The notes under the pieces were generated by a model. The model was not told the origin of the DNA. It searched no databases and was given only the letters and a program-made list of their open reading frames with translations. The position numbers and the translations under genes were made by a program. A DNA stretch of 64,000 bases. It comes from Roseivivax sediminis (GTDB lineage Bacteria; Pseudomonadota; Alphaproteobacteria; Rhodobacterales; Rhodobacteraceae). Numbering within the stretch: position 1 is the stretch's first letter; each line of letters starts with the position of its first letter. The stretch is taken from the NCBI RefSeq assembly GCF_900112685.1, contig NZ_FOMS01000005.1, positions 186,001-250,000 on the forward strand, written 5' to 3'. Below, piece after piece: positions 43,390-53,778 of this stretch.

Positions 43390-46103
43390 GCGCGCCCCCG
43401 GATCTTCGCACCGGCACCGAAGGCGTCGACCGCCGCGGGGCGCTGAAGCTCTTTGCCGCCGGCGCCGCGGCACTTGCCACAGGCTGCCGCCCGCAGGAAC
43501 AGATGCTGCCCTATGTGGACATGCCCGAGAGCGGCGCGTCGAGCGACGCCGCGTTCTTCGCCACCGCCCTGCCGCTGGCGGGCGCCGCCCGCGGCGTGCT
43601 GGTGGAGAGCCACCAGGGCAAGCCGACCAAGGTGCACGGCAACCCCGACCACCCGGCGAGCCTCGGAGGCACGGACGTCTTCGCGGAGGCGGAGCTGCTC
43701 GCGCTTTTCGATCCCTCGCGCTCCACCAGCCCCATCGCGGGCCAGGCGCCGGTGACATGGTCGGCGGCTGCGCAGCGGCTGCGCGCCGCGGCCGGGCCCG
43801 GCACGGCGCTTCTGACCGGCCCCGTGGCCTCGCCGACACTGGCCCGCCAGATCGGCGCGCTCCTGGACGAGGTGCCGGGCCTGCGCTGGTTCACCGAGCG
43901 GCCGGCGCAGCCGGCGCTTGAGGTGCAGGCCGGCCCCGGCGCGATGGACCGGATGCAGCTCTGGCCCGATTGGGACCGCACCGATGTGGTGGTCACGCTC
44001 GGCGCCGATCCGCTCGGCCCCGGGCCCGGACAGGTGGCGCTGACCCGCGGCTGGTCGCGCAGCCGGCGCAATCGGCGCAGCGCCGCCCGCCTCTTCGCGT
44101 TCGAGCCGGTACCGACTCTCACCGGCACCAAGGCCGATTACCGCATGGCGGTCCGGCCGGAGGATCTGCCCGGCATCGCCGAGGCCCTGCGCGCGGCGCT
44201 GGACGGCGGCAGCGACGTACCTGCGCCGGTGGCCCGCGCGGCCGAGGCGCTTTCTGCCGCACCCGGCCGTGCGGTCGTTCTGCCGGGACCGGACCTGCCC
44301 ATCGAGACGCAGGCGCTCATCGACGAGATCAACCGCACGCTCGACGCGCCGCTCGCGCGACTCGCACCCGCCTGGCGCTGGCCCTCGCTCGCGCAGGAGG
44401 ACGCCGGCGCGCTGACCGACGCCATCGCCTCGGGCGAGGTGGAACGACTGGTGGTCCTGGGCGCCAACCCCGCCTACACCCTCGGCGAAGCCTTCGAGGA
44501 AGCCGCGCGCGACATCGAGATCCTGCATTTCGGCGAGCGCCGGGACGAGACGGCGGCGATGGCGGCGCTGCACGGCCCGCTGCACCATCCGCTCGAGGAC
44601 TGGTCGGACCTGCGCGCGCTCGACGGAAGCGCCGCGCTCGTCCAGCCGCTGATCGAGCCTTTGCACGAGACCCGCTCCGCCCACGAGGTGGTGGAGATGC
44701 TGCGCGGGCGCACCGGCACCGGCCCCCGCGCGCTGGTGCAGGAGACCTGGCGCGCAGAGTGGGGCGAGGATTTCGATGCACGCTGGCACGAGGCGCTCAG
44801 CCGCGGCGTGATCGAGGGCTTTCCCGTCGGCACCGTGTCCCCGGACTGGCCGGCCGATACCGCCGTCTCCGAGACCCCCGACGGCGCCTTCGCGCATGTG
44901 CGCCAGCTCTCGACCTCCGTCCTGTCCGGCGAATACGCGCCGAACGGTTGGCTGCAGGAATGCCCCGCGCCGCTGACGAAACAGGTCTGGGGCAACGCCG
45001 CCAGCTTCGCGCCCGTCGATGCCGAAAGACTTGGCATCGAAGAGGGCGACACCGTGGTCCTGCGCGGCGGAGGCACCTTCGCACGCCTGCCTGCGGTCAT
45101 CCTGTCGGGTCAGGCCGAGGGCACTGTGGGCACCACTCTCGGCTACGGGCGCAAGGCCGCCGGCGCCATCGGCAGCGGCGTCGGCATGAACACCGCCCCG
45201 CTCGGCCCCCGCGTGGACGTGGAGCGCGTCGACGGCGGCGCCGAACTCATCCGCACGCAGCGCGAGTTCGGCCAGCACGACCGCGACCTTCTGCGCAGCG
45301 TCACCGATGCAGAGGCCGGGCTCGAAAGCGAGCACCACCAGCCGGCCAGCTTCTACCGCGAGCGCGACCATGACAGCCCGTCCTGGGGCATGGTGATCGA
45401 CACCGACGTCTGCTCGGGCTGCAACGCCTGCATGATCGCCTGCCAGTCGGAAAACAACGTGCCCGTCGTCGGCCCCGAAGAGGTCGCGCGCGGGCGGCAC
45501 ATGCACTGGATCCGCATCGACACCTACGATCTGCCGGGCGAGGATCGGCGCGGCTTCCAGCCGGTGCCCTGCATGCATTGCGAAAAGGCCCCTTGCGAGC
45601 CTGCCTGCCCGGTCGCCGCCTCGGTCCATGACGAACAGGGGCTCAACGCGCAGGTCTACAACCGCTGCGTCGGCACACGCTTTTGCCAGGCCAACTGCCC
45701 CTACCAGGTGCGGCGGTTCAACTTCTTCGACTATTCCGACAGCCAGGCCTATGCCGATCTCGGCGCCGACCTGCTGCAGGCGATGCGCAACCCCGACGTC
45801 AGCGTGCGCGGCCGCGGCGTGATGGAGAAATGCACCTATTGCGTCCAGCGCATCGAGGCCGCGAACCACGCCGCCTCGCGCGAGGACCGGCCCATCGCGG
45901 ACGGTGAGGTCGTGACCGCCTGCCAGTCCGCCTGCCCGGCCGAGGCGATCACCTTCGGCGACGTCACCGACCCCGAAAGCGCCGTGAGCCGCGCCAAGGA
46001 GAATCCGCGCCACTACGCGCTCCTTGAACATCTCGGCACCCGGCCTCGCACCACCTACCTGGCCCGCGTCGCCCCCGGCGCCGAAGAGGACGAGGGCGCA
46101 TGA
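43386..46103 (+). CDS. actB: Alternative complex III subunit ActB, iron-sulfur protein
   Basis: 905 aa. A Tat-type signal ([11 protein letters not shown], ending ATGC) exports it folded. The long N-terminal part (about 40-620) resembles molybdopterin oxidoreductases but binds no molybdenum in this family. The C-terminal ferredoxin-like part (about 665-870) has four cysteine clusters: [35 protein letters not shown] and CTYC...CQSAC, the usual set for three 4Fe-4S and one 3Fe-4S centres. It shows the expected natural fusion of both parts. The start at 43386 overlaps the actA stop (ATGA). Confidence 0.94.
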   Translation: MSAPPDLRTGTEGVDRRGALKLFAAGAAALATGCRPQEQMLPYVDMPESGASSDAAFFATALPLAGAARGVLVESHQGKPTKVHGNPDHPASLGGTDVFAEAELLALFDPSRSTSPIAGQAPVTWSAAAQRLRAAAGPGTALLTGPVASPTLARQIGALLDEVPGLRWFTERPAQPALEVQAGPGAMDRMQLWPDWDRTDVVVTLGADPLGPGPGQVALTRGWSRSRRNRRSAARLFAFEPVPTLTGTKADYRMAVRPEDLPGIAEALRAALDGGSDVPAPVARAAEALSAAPGRAVVLPGPDLPIETQALIDEINRTLDAPLARLAPAWRWPSLAQEDAGALTDAIASGEVERLVVLGANPAYTLGEAFEEAARDIEILHFGERRDETAAMAALHGPLHHPLEDWSDLRALDGSAALVQPLIEPLHETRSAHEVVEMLRGRTGTGPRALVQETWRAEWGEDFDARWHEALSRGVIEGFPVGTVSPDWPADTAVSETPDGAFAHVRQLSTSVLSGEYAPNGWLQECPAPLTKQVWGNAASFAPVDAERLGIEEGDTVVLRGGGTFARLPAVILSGQAEGTVGTTLGYGRKAAGAIGSGVGMNTAPLGPRVDVERVDGGAELIRTQREFGQHDRDLLRSVTDAEAGLESEHHQPASFYRERDHDSPSWGMVIDTDVCSGCNACMIACQSENNVPVVGPEEVARGRHMHWIRIDTYDLPGEDRRGFQPVPCMHCEKAPCEPACPVAASVHDEQGLNAQVYNRCVGTRFCQANCPYQVRRFNFFDYSDSQAYADLGADLLQAMRNPDVSVRGRGVMEKCTYCVQRIEAANHAASREDRPIADGEVVTACQSACPAEAITFGDVTDPESAVSRAKENPRHYALLEHLGTRPRTTYLARVAPGAEEDEGA

Positions 46104-47434
46104 GCGAGGCCTACATCCCCGACGCGCGCCCCGGCGCGATCACCGCGGATGTCGCGGACCCGATCCTGAAGCGGGGGCCCGGGCGGATCTGGTGGATCTG
46201 CCTCGTCGTCTCGCTCGCCCTCACCGGGCTGATGGTCGTCAGCCTCGTCGTGCTCGTGACCGGCGGCATCGGCATCTGGGGGATCAACACCTCGAACGTC
46301 TGGGGGTTCGCGCTCGTCCACTACGTCTGGTGGATCGGCATCGGCAACGCCGGCACGCTGATCTCCGCGATGCTGCTGCTGACCCGGCAGCACTGGCGCA
46401 CCTCGATCAACCGATTCGCCGAAGCGATGACCTTGTTCGCCGCCTGCATCGCCGGCCTCTTCCCGATCTTCCACCTCGGGCGGCCGTGGCTGTTCTACTG
46501 GCTGGTGCCCTATCCCAACACGCTCGGCCTCGTGCCGCAGTGGCGCAGTCCGCTGGTGTGGGACTTCTTCGCCATCGCCAGCTACATCCTGTTTTCGCTG
46601 ATGTTCTGGTACACCGGCGCGATCCCCGATTTCGCCACGATGCGCGACCGCGCCAAGGGCAAGATCGCGCAGATCGCCTATGGCATCCTCGCGCTCGGCT
46701 GGCGCGGGTCGGCGCGGCACTGGAAGATCTGGCAGAGCTATTACGGCGCGATGGCGGCGATGGGCGTGCCGCTCGTCGTCTCCGTGCACTCGGTGGTGGG
46801 CATGGATTACGCCGCGGGCATCGCGCCGGGCTGGAACGTGTCGATCTACCCGCCCTATTTCGTCGTCGGCGCGATGTTCTCGGGCTTTGCCGTCGTCGTC
46901 GTGCTCGCGGCGATCTTCCGGCGCGCGCTCAATGCCGCGCACATGATCACCGACCGGCATTTCGACGTGATGGGCAAGATCCTCCTGACCGGGTCGCTGA
47001 TCATGACCGTCAGCTACGCAACCGAGTGGTTCTATGCGTGGTACTCGGGCGAGCACGCCGAACAGCGGGTGGTGGCCGACCAGCTCTGGGGCGACTTCTG
47101 GCCGATCTACTGGGCGATGCTGCTGGGCAATTGCATCTTCCCGCAGCTCTACTGGATCCCGAAGATGCGCACCAACCTCACGGCGACGATCCTGATCGCC
47201 ATCGGTATCAATTTCGGCATGTGGTTCGAGCGGGTGGTGATCACGGTCATCCCGCCCGCGCGCGGCTTCCTGCCCTCGCAATGGTCGTTCTACTGGCCGA
47301 CCTTCTGGGACTGGTCGCTGTTTCTCGGCACGCTGGGCTTCTTCACGCTGCTCTTCACGCTGTTCCTGCGGGTGATCCCCGCCATCTCCGCCCACGAGAT
47401 GAAGGAGCACCTGGGCGAGGAGAAGCGCACATGA
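46100..47434 (+). CDS. actC: Alternative complex III subunit ActC, quinol-binding membrane protein (NrfD/PsrC-like)
   Basis: 444 aa with about ten membrane helices. NrfD-family marks: WWIGIGNAGTLISAMLLLTR, the FHLGRPWLFYWLVPYPN loop that belongs to the quinol site in ACIII structures, and SVHSVVGMDYAAG. ActC takes electrons from quinol at the periplasmic side and hands them to ActB. Overlaps of 4 bp at both ends. Confidence 0.94.
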   Translation: MSEAYIPDARPGAITADVADPILKRGPGRIWWICLVVSLALTGLMVVSLVVLVTGGIGIWGINTSNVWGFALVHYVWWIGIGNAGTLISAMLLLTRQHWRTSINRFAEAMTLFAACIAGLFPIFHLGRPWLFYWLVPYPNTLGLVPQWRSPLVWDFFAIASYILFSLMFWYTGAIPDFATMRDRAKGKIAQIAYGILALGWRGSARHWKIWQSYYGAMAAMGVPLVVSVHSVVGMDYAAGIAPGWNVSIYPPYFVVGAMFSGFAVVVVLAAIFRRALNAAHMITDRHFDVMGKILLTGSLIMTVSYATEWFYAWYSGEHAEQRVVADQLWGDFWPIYWAMLLGNCIFPQLYWIPKMRTNLTATILIAIGINFGMWFERVVITVIPPARGFLPSQWSFYWPTFWDWSLFLGTLGFFTLLFTLFLRVIPAISAHEMKEHLGEEKRT

Positions 47435-47943
47435 GCCGCAAGCTCCTTCTCGTCTTCACCGAGGTCGCGCCGATGGTCGCGGCAGTGCGGAGCCTCAGGG
47501 GTGAGGGCGTCACCGGCCTGGATGCGCACACGCCTTGGCGGGTGCCAGAGATCGAGAACGCTCTGGAACCCGATGGCCCGGGCGTGCGCCGGGCAATGCT
47601 GATCGGCGGCGCGCTCGCGGCCTCCGCGACCTTCGCGTTCCAAGCCTGGTCGGCGGTCTGGTTCTACCCGCTCGACATCGGCGGGCGGCCGCTGTTTTCC
47701 TGGCCCGCCTTCGGGTTCGCGACGTTCGAGATGGCGATCCTAGGCGCGGCCGTCACCGGCTTCGTGACGATGATCCGGCGCTGCGGGCTGCCGCGCCTCA
47801 ACCACCCGTTCTTCGCCACGGCAGAGACCGAGGCGGCGACCGACGACACGCTCTACCTGTCGGTGCCGGAGGCAGCGGCGCCCGACCGACTGCGCCTGTC
47901 GAAGCTCTCCGGGCTGCAGGGCATCGTGGAGGTGGACGGATGA
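47431..47943 (+). CDS. actD: Alternative complex III subunit ActD (DUF3341)
   Basis: 170 aa. A soluble N-terminal part (LLLVFTEVAPMVAAVRSLR, GLDAHTPWRVPEIENAL) is followed by two membrane helices (about 55-80 and 90-115) and a short C-terminal tail. The DAHTPWRVPEI block matches the DUF3341 signature (D-xx-SP-PVHG-like region) of ActD, which clamps ActC/ActF on the cytoplasmic side. The true start is 47431, overlapping actC by 4 bp. Confidence 0.85.
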   Translation: MSRKLLLVFTEVAPMVAAVRSLRGEGVTGLDAHTPWRVPEIENALEPDGPGVRRAMLIGGALAASATFAFQAWSAVWFYPLDIGGRPLFSWPAFGFATFEMAILGAAVTGFVTMIRRCGLPRLNHPFFATAETEAATDDTLYLSVPEAAAPDRLRLSKLSGLQGIVEVDG

Positions 47944-48482
47944 ACCGCCTGCCCCTCGCCCTTCTCGCCCTCGCCGCGCTCGCCGCCTGCCGGGAGGAGG
48001 ACTCTTCCCTGACGGACCAGCCCAAGCTGGAGGCGTGGGAGACGAGCGCGATCTGGGCCGACGACGCGGCCGCGCGCCCCTGGCCCGAGGGCGTCGTGCG
48101 CCGCGATGCGCCCGCGCCCGGCGCGGAGATGACACCGCCCGAGGTGGACGCCGCGCTGCTCGCCCGCGGCCGTGAGCGGTTCGACATCTTCTGCAGCCCG
48201 TGCCACGGCCTGACCGGCGCCGGCGACGGCCGCGTGGTGGAGCGCGGCTTCCCGCAACCACCCTCGCTTCTCAGCGCGCGGCTGCGGGACGCCCCGGCAG
48301 AGCATTTCGTGCGCGTGATCGCCGAGGGTTACGGCGTGATGTTTCCATACGACGACCGCGTGCCGGCCCCCGATCGCTGGGCCATCGCCGCCTATATCCG
48401 CGCGCTGCAGGCGGCCGAGCCGGACGTGGCCGAGGACAACCCCGCGCGGGCGCTCGTCCCGGTGGGAGGCGCCGATGGCTGA
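47940..48482 (+). CDS. actE: Alternative complex III subunit ActE, mono-heme cytochrome c
   Basis: 180 aa. A lipoprotein signal ends LAAC (Cys 17). A single heme site, FCSPCHGLTGAGDG, sits near residue 85, and the distal methionine is probably the one in GYGVMFPYDDRV. This lipid-anchored cytochrome c is the exit of electrons from ACIII toward the oxidase. It overlaps actD by 4 bp and actF by 8 bp. Confidence 0.92.
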   Translation: MNRLPLALLALAALAACREEDSSLTDQPKLEAWETSAIWADDAAARPWPEGVVRRDAPAPGAEMTPPEVDAALLARGRERFDIFCSPCHGLTGAGDGRVVERGFPQPPSLLSARLRDAPAEHFVRVIAEGYGVMFPYDDRVPAPDRWAIAAYIRALQAAEPDVAEDNPARALVPVGGADG

Positions 48483-49491
48483 GGTTCCGAGCGTGCCCCG
48501 CGCCACTCCGATGCGGATGGCCGCACTGGCGGTGCCGGCGGCGATCCTCGCGGTGATCCTGGGGATCTTCGAGCCGGCGGCGCTCGCCTCGGGCTTCCTC
48601 GTGGCGTGGGTGACGTGCCTGTCGGCCTGCATCGGCGCGGGTGTCTGGCTACTGATCGCGCAACTGACGGGCGGGGTGTGGCCGCTGGCGGGCGGCGCGA
48701 CGCTGCCGGCGCTGTCACGGATGACGCCGCTCGTCGCGGTGCTGGGGCCGATCGTGTTCCTGTGCGGCCCGATCCTCTACCCGTGGTGGCACGAAAGCGA
48801 GGGGCTGCGCGGCGAAATCTACCTCGTGCCGTGGTCGTTCGGGCTGCGCGGCGCGGTGATGCTCGCGCTCTGGGCGCTGATCGGCTGGCTGGCGCCGCGC
48901 CGGCCCGGCGCGCCGGTCTCGGCGCTGCTGCTCACCGGCTACGGCATCACCGTCGGGATCGCGGGGCTCGACTGGATCCTGTCGCGCGATCCGCACATGC
49001 TGTCGACCGCGTTCGGGATGCTGCTGGCGGCGATGCAGCTCGGCCTCGCGCTGGCGGTCTGCGCGATAAGGGGACTGGACACCGCGACGCCGCGGGCGGT
49101 GGCGGATTGGGGCGGGCTGATGCTCGCCACCTGCCTCGGGACCTTCTACCTCTCGGCGATGCAGTTTCTCGTCAGCTGGTCGGGAAACCTGCCTTACAAG
49201 GCCGAATGGTTCGGCGCGCGTACCGACGGCATCGGCACCTTCGTCATCGTCGCGGCCTTCCTGCTCGGAATATTGCTGCCGTTCGGGACCCTGATCGCCA
49301 CGCACCGGCGCGGATCGGCGCGGGCCCTGCGGGCCGTGGGCGGCAGCATGGCCGCGGCGGTCTTCCTGCACATGCTATGGCTGACCGAGGGCGGCGGGAT
49401 GCACGTCGCGCTCGTCGCTGCCGCGGCGGTGCTGGGCGCGGTCGCGGGCCTGATCTGGCCGCTGCTGGAGCGGAGGGCCGGAAATGGATGA
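48475..49491 (+). CDS. actF: Alternative complex III subunit ActF, membrane protein
   Basis: 338 aa with about ten membrane helices. It is the ActC-like second integral subunit. Typical content: SACIGAGVWLLIAQLTGGVW, a WWHE motif (PWWHESEG), GLDWILSRDPHMLSTAFGM and LMLATCLGTFYLSAMQFLVSWSGNLP. It is shorter than many ActF proteins, mainly through small loops. In solved ACIII structures ActF has a putative proton path but no quinol site. It overlaps the next gene by 8 bp. Confidence 0.9.
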   Translation: MAEVPSVPRATPMRMAALAVPAAILAVILGIFEPAALASGFLVAWVTCLSACIGAGVWLLIAQLTGGVWPLAGGATLPALSRMTPLVAVLGPIVFLCGPILYPWWHESEGLRGEIYLVPWSFGLRGAVMLALWALIGWLAPRRPGAPVSALLLTGYGITVGIAGLDWILSRDPHMLSTAFGMLLAAMQLGLALAVCAIRGLDTATPRAVADWGGLMLATCLGTFYLSAMQFLVSWSGNLPYKAEWFGARTDGIGTFVIVAAFLLGILLPFGTLIATHRRGSARALRAVGGSMAAAVFLHMLWLTEGGGMHVALVAAAAVLGAVAGLIWPLLERRAGNG

Positions 49492-49810
49492 ACTCAGGAC
49501 CCCCGATTTCCCGGTCCGCTGGGTGCTGATCACGATCGTCGCCGGTTTCGTGCTCGTCGGCGCCGTGGTCGGAGTGATCACGCTGACCTATGGCGGCGCG
49601 CGCCCGTCCTCCTTCCCGCAGCCGTCCGACCTCGGTGCGCCGCGCCTGGAGACCGAACCGGTCGCCAATCACGAGGCATGGCTGGCCCGCCAGCGCGCGC
49701 TCCTGAGCGGCGCCGAGGGCCGCACGCCAATCACCGAGGCGATGGAGGCGATCGCCGCCCGCGGCGCCGAGGCCTACGCGCCCCTGCCCGCCGAGGGAGG
49801 CGCGCAATGA
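49484..49810 (+). CDS. Small membrane protein of the act-cta operon, unknown
   Basis: 108 aa. One membrane helix (about 13-37: WVLITIVAGFVLVGAVVGVIT), then an extended periplasmic tail with proline-rich and helical parts (LGAPRLETEPVANHEAWLARQRALLSG, then ITEAMEAIAARGAEAY). No cysteine and no heme or metal motif. Family not recognised. Overlaps of 8 and 4 bp with actF and the SCO gene make it a true member of the operon; an assembly factor or linker between ACIII and the oxidase is inferred only from position. Confidence 0.7.
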   Translation: MDELRTPDFPVRWVLITIVAGFVLVGAVVGVITLTYGGARPSSFPQPSDLGAPRLETEPVANHEAWLARQRALLSGAEGRTPITEAMEAIAARGAEAYAPLPAEGGAQ

Positions 49811-50535
49811 TCCGGGTCTGTCTCTCCCTCGCGCTGATCTGCCTGGCCCTGCCGCTGCGCGCGGGGCTCACCCCGGCCGAGCTCGACACGGTGCGCGCCG
49901 ATCCGCCCGAAGGCGCAAGCGTCGAGCTCGGGACCGACCAGCCGACGGTGCTGATCTTCGCGGATTACGATTGCGGCGCGCTCTGCGATGCGATCCTGGC
50001 GCAGACGGCCGAAACGCTGTCCGGCACGGGCCTGACGCTCGGCGCGGACTACGCGCTGGTCGTCGTCGGCATCGACCCGCGCGACGGCCCGGGCGCGGCG
50101 CAGAGCTTCGTCGAGGCGCAATCCGGCGCGCTGGCCGCCCAGAGCATCGACACACGAACCCCGGACGAGACGACGCTCTCGGATCTGACGCAGGCGCTCG
50201 GCTACACCTACCGCTTTGATGCGGAGAACGACCGTTTCGCCCATCCTTCCGCCCGCTACGTGCTGACGGCCGACGGCCAGGTCTCCCGCGTGCTGCCCGC
50301 CTTCCGCGCCGCGCCAGAGGACCTGCGCCGCGCGCTGATCGAGGCCGGAGAGGGCCGGATCGGCGGGATCGCGGAGCGCATCGCGCTGGCCTGCTACGGC
50401 TTCGACCCTGTCACCGGGAAATATTCGCTGTCCATCGCGCGCGCGGCGACCGCGGGGGGCATCGCAAGCACGCTGCTCGTCGCCGGCGGTATCGCCATCG
50501 CGCTGCGCCGCGAACGCAGAAAAGGAGCGACATGA
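49807..50535 (+). CDS. SCO1/SenC-type copper chaperone with C-terminal membrane anchor
   Basis: 242 aa. Signal peptide (1-19) and a thioredoxin-like domain. The copper pair CGALC in FADYDCGALCDAIL is near residues 57-61 and the third ligand is probably the histidine in FAHPSARYVLTADG, the position found in SCO proteins. A C-terminal membrane helix (about 213-235, IASTLLVAGGIAIAL) with a basic end anchors it. It would load the CuA centre of the subunit II encoded next. Starts 4 bp before the previous stop. Confidence 0.87.
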   Translation: MIRVCLSLALICLALPLRAGLTPAELDTVRADPPEGASVELGTDQPTVLIFADYDCGALCDAILAQTAETLSGTGLTLGADYALVVVGIDPRDGPGAAQSFVEAQSGALAAQSIDTRTPDETTLSDLTQALGYTYRFDAENDRFAHPSARYVLTADGQVSRVLPAFRAAPEDLRRALIEAGEGRIGGIAERIALACYGFDPVTGKYSLSIARAATAGGIASTLLVAGGIAIALRRERRKGAT

Positions 50536-51473
50536 ACCGCGCCGCCCTGCCCGACCAAGCTTCCACCCAGGCCGTCGCCTTCGACCAGCTGTTCTGGACG
50601 ATGGTCGGCTTCTCGGTCTTAATCGTGCTGCTGGTCGGCGCGCTGATCTTCGTCTTCTCGCTGCGCTTCCGCGCCAGGACCGGCGTGCCGCGCAAGAGCG
50701 TGGCGGTGCTCGAAAGCCGGCGGGTGGAGATCTTCTGGACCGCCGCCACCGCCTTCTTCGCGGTGTTCTTCTTCTGGTACACCTCCACCGTCACGCTCGA
50801 CACCGTAGAGGCACCGCCCGACGCGATGGAATACCACGTCGAGGCGAAACAATGGATGTGGAAGACGCGCCACCCCTCGGGCGTGCGCGAGATCAACGCC
50901 ATGCACGTGCCGACCGGGCGGCCGGTGACGGTGTTCCTCAACTCGCAGGACGTGATCCATTCGTTCTTCGTGCCCGCCTTCCGGATCAAGAAGGACGTGG
51001 TGCCGGGCCGGACCTCCACCGTCTGGTTCGAGGCGACGAAGCCGGGAACCTATCCGCTGTTCTGCACCGAGTATTGCGGCACCAACCATGCGGTGATGAC
51101 CGGCGAGGTTACGGTGATGACCCCCGCCGATTACGCCGCCTGGCTGGAGACGCGGGCCGAGGGCGAGACGCTCGCGGCCACCGGCGCGCGGCTCTTCACC
51201 GAGGCCGGCTGCTCGGGCTGTCACGCGGAGGCATCGCAAGTGCACGCCCCGGACCTGTCGGGCCTCTTCGGCCGCGACCGGCCGCTGGCGAACGGTGACA
51301 TCGTGACGGCCGACACCGCCTATATCCGCGATGCGATCCTGCTGCCCGAACGCGACATCGCCGCCGGCTTCGAGCCGATCATGCCGAACTTCACCGGCAT
51401 TCTCGAGGACGGCGAGGTCGAGGCGCTCGTCGCCTATATCCGCACGCTGGGACAGGAGGGTCTGGGGCAATGA
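50532..51473 (+). CDS. ctaC: Cytochrome c oxidase subunit II with fused cytochrome c domain
   Basis: 313 aa. Two membrane helices (about 20-45 and 68-88), then the cupredoxin domain with the full CuA set: the histidine in [12 protein letters not shown]178, C182, H186 and M189 in [14 protein letters not shown]-terminal cytochrome c domain has CSGCH (C227, C230, H231) and a distal methionine in [11 protein letters not shown]. This fusion defines caa3-type oxidases, which accept electrons directly from a donor complex. Here the donor is probably ActE. Overlaps of 4 bp at both ends. Confidence 0.95.
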   Translation: MNRAALPDQASTQAVAFDQLFWTMVGFSVLIVLLVGALIFVFSLRFRARTGVPRKSVAVLESRRVEIFWTAATAFFAVFFFWYTSTVTLDTVEAPPDAMEYHVEAKQWMWKTRHPSGVREINAMHVPTGRPVTVFLNSQDVIHSFFVPAFRIKKDVVPGRTSTVWFEATKPGTYPLFCTEYCGTNHAVMTGEVTVMTPADYAAWLETRAEGETLAATGARLFTEAGCSGCHAEASQVHAPDLSGLFGRDRPLANGDIVTADTAYIRDAILLPERDIAAGFEPIMPNFTGILEDGEVEALVAYIRTLGQEGLGQ

Positions 51474-53152
51474 GCGCGACCGACGCACACGGCCATATCG
51501 AGCAGGAGCCCGACTATCTCGGCGCCGGGCACAGCATCCGGTCGTGGCTGCTGACCACCGATCACAAGCGCATCGGCATCCTATACCTCGGCACGCTGAT
51601 CATCTTCTTCCTGATCGGGGGCGCGGCGGCGACCTTCATCCGGCTGGAGCTTGCGACGCCGGAAGGTGATCTCGTGACGGCGGACACCTACAACCGGCTC
51701 TTCACGCTGCACGGCGTGATCATGGTGTGGTTCTTCCTGGTGCCGGCGGTGCCCTCCACCCTGGGCAACTTCCTACTCCCGCTCGCCATCGGCGCGCGCG
51801 ACATGGCGTTCCCCAAGCTCAACCTCGCGAGCTGGTACATCAACCTCGCCGGCGGCGCGCTGGCGCTGGCCGCCCTCTTGCTCGGCGGGGTCGATACCGG
51901 CTGGACGTTCTACACGCCCTATTCGTCGCTCTATTCCAATTCCTACGTTACGCTCGCCGCGCTCGGCGTTTTCATCGCCGGGTTCTCGACCATCGCCACC
52001 GGCCTCAACTTCATCGTGACGGTGCACACCCATCGCTGCGAGGGGCTGACGTGGATGCGCCTGCCGCTCTTCGTCTGGTCGCTCTACGCCACCTCCATCG
52101 TCATCGTGCTCGCGACCCCGGCACTGGCCATCGCGCTTTTGATGGTGGTGATGGAGCGGCTCTTCTCGCTCGGGCTCTTCGACCCGGCGCAGGGGGGCGA
52201 TCCGATCCTCTTTCAGCACATCTTCTGGTTCTACAGCCACCCGGCGGTCTACATCATGATCCTGCCCGGCTTCGGCGTGGTGACCGAGGTGCTGACCTGC
52301 TTCTCGCGCCGCAAGGTCTTCGGCTACGAGGCGATGGTGTTCGCGATCCTCGGCATCGCGCTTTTCGGGTTTTTCGTCTGGGGCCACCACATGTTCGTGT
52401 CGGGCCAGTCGGCCTATGCGAGCCTGATCTTCTCGCTGCTGTCGTTCCTCATCGCGATCCCCTCGGCGATCAAGGTGTTCAACTGGTCGGCAACACTCTA
52501 TGGCGGGCACATCACCTTCGAGGCCTCGATGCTCTACGCGCTCGGCTTCGTCGGGCTCTTCACGCTCGGCGGGCTGACGGGGCTGTTCCTGGCCTCCATC
52601 CCGATCGACGTGCACATGCACGACACCTACTTCGTCACCGCGCATTTCCATTACATCATGGTCGGCGGCATGGTCTCGGCCTTCTTCGCCGGCCTGCACT
52701 TCTGGTGGCCGAAGATCACCGGGCGGATGTATTCGGAACTCTGGGCGCGGCTCGCGGCCCTGCTGATGTTCCTCGGGTTCAACTTCACGTTCTTTCCGCA
52801 ATTCATCCTCGGCTACATGGGGATGCCGCGGCGCTACCATTCCTATCCGCCCGAGTTCGAGATGTGGAACGTGCTGAGCTCGGCCGGCGCTGTGATCCTT
52901 GCCGTCGCCTATCTCATGCCGATCGTCTATTTCAGCGTCTCGCTGCTGCGCGGGCCGCGGGCGGGGGACAATCCCTGGCAGGCGCGCGGGCTGGAATGGC
53001 AGACCTCCTCGCCGCCCCCGCGCGAGAATTTCGGCCCCCTTCCGGTCGTCACGCGCGAGCCCTACGACTACCACGCCGCCGACGAAGAACCGACGGCGCG
53101 CGAGGGCGAGCTGAACTTCCCCACCCGGTCCGAGACGGAGTTCCGCGAATGA
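51470..53152 (+). CDS. ctaD: Cytochrome c oxidase subunit I, A2-type heme-copper oxidase
   Basis: 560 aa with 12 membrane helices. Heme ligand in [11 protein letters not shown]; CuB ligands H257 in [10 protein letters not shown] and HH in WGHHMF, with the His-Tyr pair conserved (H257, Y261); heme a3/a histidines in [19 protein letters not shown]. Helix VI carries Y255-S256 before the histidine and lacks the glutamate of the A1 type, which marks the A2 subfamily. K-channel lysine present in PSAIKVFNW. It is the terminal oxygen-reducing, proton-pumping subunit. Starts inside the ctaC stop. Confidence 0.96.
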   Translation: MSATDAHGHIEQEPDYLGAGHSIRSWLLTTDHKRIGILYLGTLIIFFLIGGAAATFIRLELATPEGDLVTADTYNRLFTLHGVIMVWFFLVPAVPSTLGNFLLPLAIGARDMAFPKLNLASWYINLAGGALALAALLLGGVDTGWTFYTPYSSLYSNSYVTLAALGVFIAGFSTIATGLNFIVTVHTHRCEGLTWMRLPLFVWSLYATSIVIVLATPALAIALLMVVMERLFSLGLFDPAQGGDPILFQHIFWFYSHPAVYIMILPGFGVVTEVLTCFSRRKVFGYEAMVFAILGIALFGFFVWGHHMFVSGQSAYASLIFSLLSFLIAIPSAIKVFNWSATLYGGHITFEASMLYALGFVGLFTLGGLTGLFLASIPIDVHMHDTYFVTAHFHYIMVGGMVSAFFAGLHFWWPKITGRMYSELWARLAALLMFLGFNFTFFPQFILGYMGMPRRYHSYPPEFEMWNVLSSAGAVILAVAYLMPIVYFSVSLLRGPRAGDNPWQARGLEWQTSSPPPRENFGPLPVVTREPYDYHAADEEPTAREGELNFPTRSETEFRE

Positions 53153-53778
53153 GCGAGGCCCTGCACGAACCGTTCGAGGATATCTCCAAGCAGCGCAGCG
53201 CCGAGCAGGCGGGGATCTGGATCTTCCTCGCCTCCGAGGTGATCTTCTTCGGCGGCCTGTTTCTCGGCTACGCGGTCTACAGGTACCGCTACCCCGACGG
53301 CTTCGCGCAGGCGCTCGCGGAGACCAACCTCACCCTCGGCGTCGTCAACACGATCCTGCTGCTGTGTTCGAGCGCGACCATGGCGCTGAGCGTCTGGGCG
53401 GGGCACGCGGAGATGCGGCGCCTCGTCGTCCTCGGTCTGAGCGCGACGCTGCTGCTGGGCTGCGGTTTTCTCGGCGTGAAGGGGTTCGAGTATTACGAGG
53501 ACATCCACCACCACCTCGTGCCCGGCCACCCAGAATTTCCCGTGGAGACCATCGGGGCGGAGATGTTCTTCAGCCTCTACTGGGCGATGACGGCGCTGCA
53601 CGGGGTGCACATGGCCATCGGCCTCGGCCTCATCGGCTGGACGATCCTCGCGGTCCGGGGCGAGCGCCTCGCCTGGCGCGAGACGGCGCATCTGCACGTC
53701 GTGGGGCTTTACTGGAACCTCGTGGACATGGTGTGGATCTTCCTCTTTCCGCTGCTCTATCTCGTGGGGCGCATGTGA
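53149..53778 (+). CDS. ctaE: Cytochrome c oxidase subunit III
   Basis: 209 aa with about five membrane helices, the short form usual in caa3 oxidases. Marks: [21 protein letters not shown] (helix with conserved E in SEV), [39 protein letters not shown] and [19 protein letters not shown]. It stabilises subunit I and proton pumping. Start 53149 overlaps the ctaD stop by 4 bp. Confidence 0.95.
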   Translation: MSEALHEPFEDISKQRSAEQAGIWIFLASEVIFFGGLFLGYAVYRYRYPDGFAQALAETNLTLGVVNTILLLCSSATMALSVWAGHAEMRRLVVLGLSATLLLGCGFLGVKGFEYYEDIHHHLVPGHPEFPVETIGAEMFFSLYWAMTALHGVHMAIGLGLIGWTILAVRGERLAWRETAHLHVVGLYWNLVDMVWIFLFPLLYLVGRM

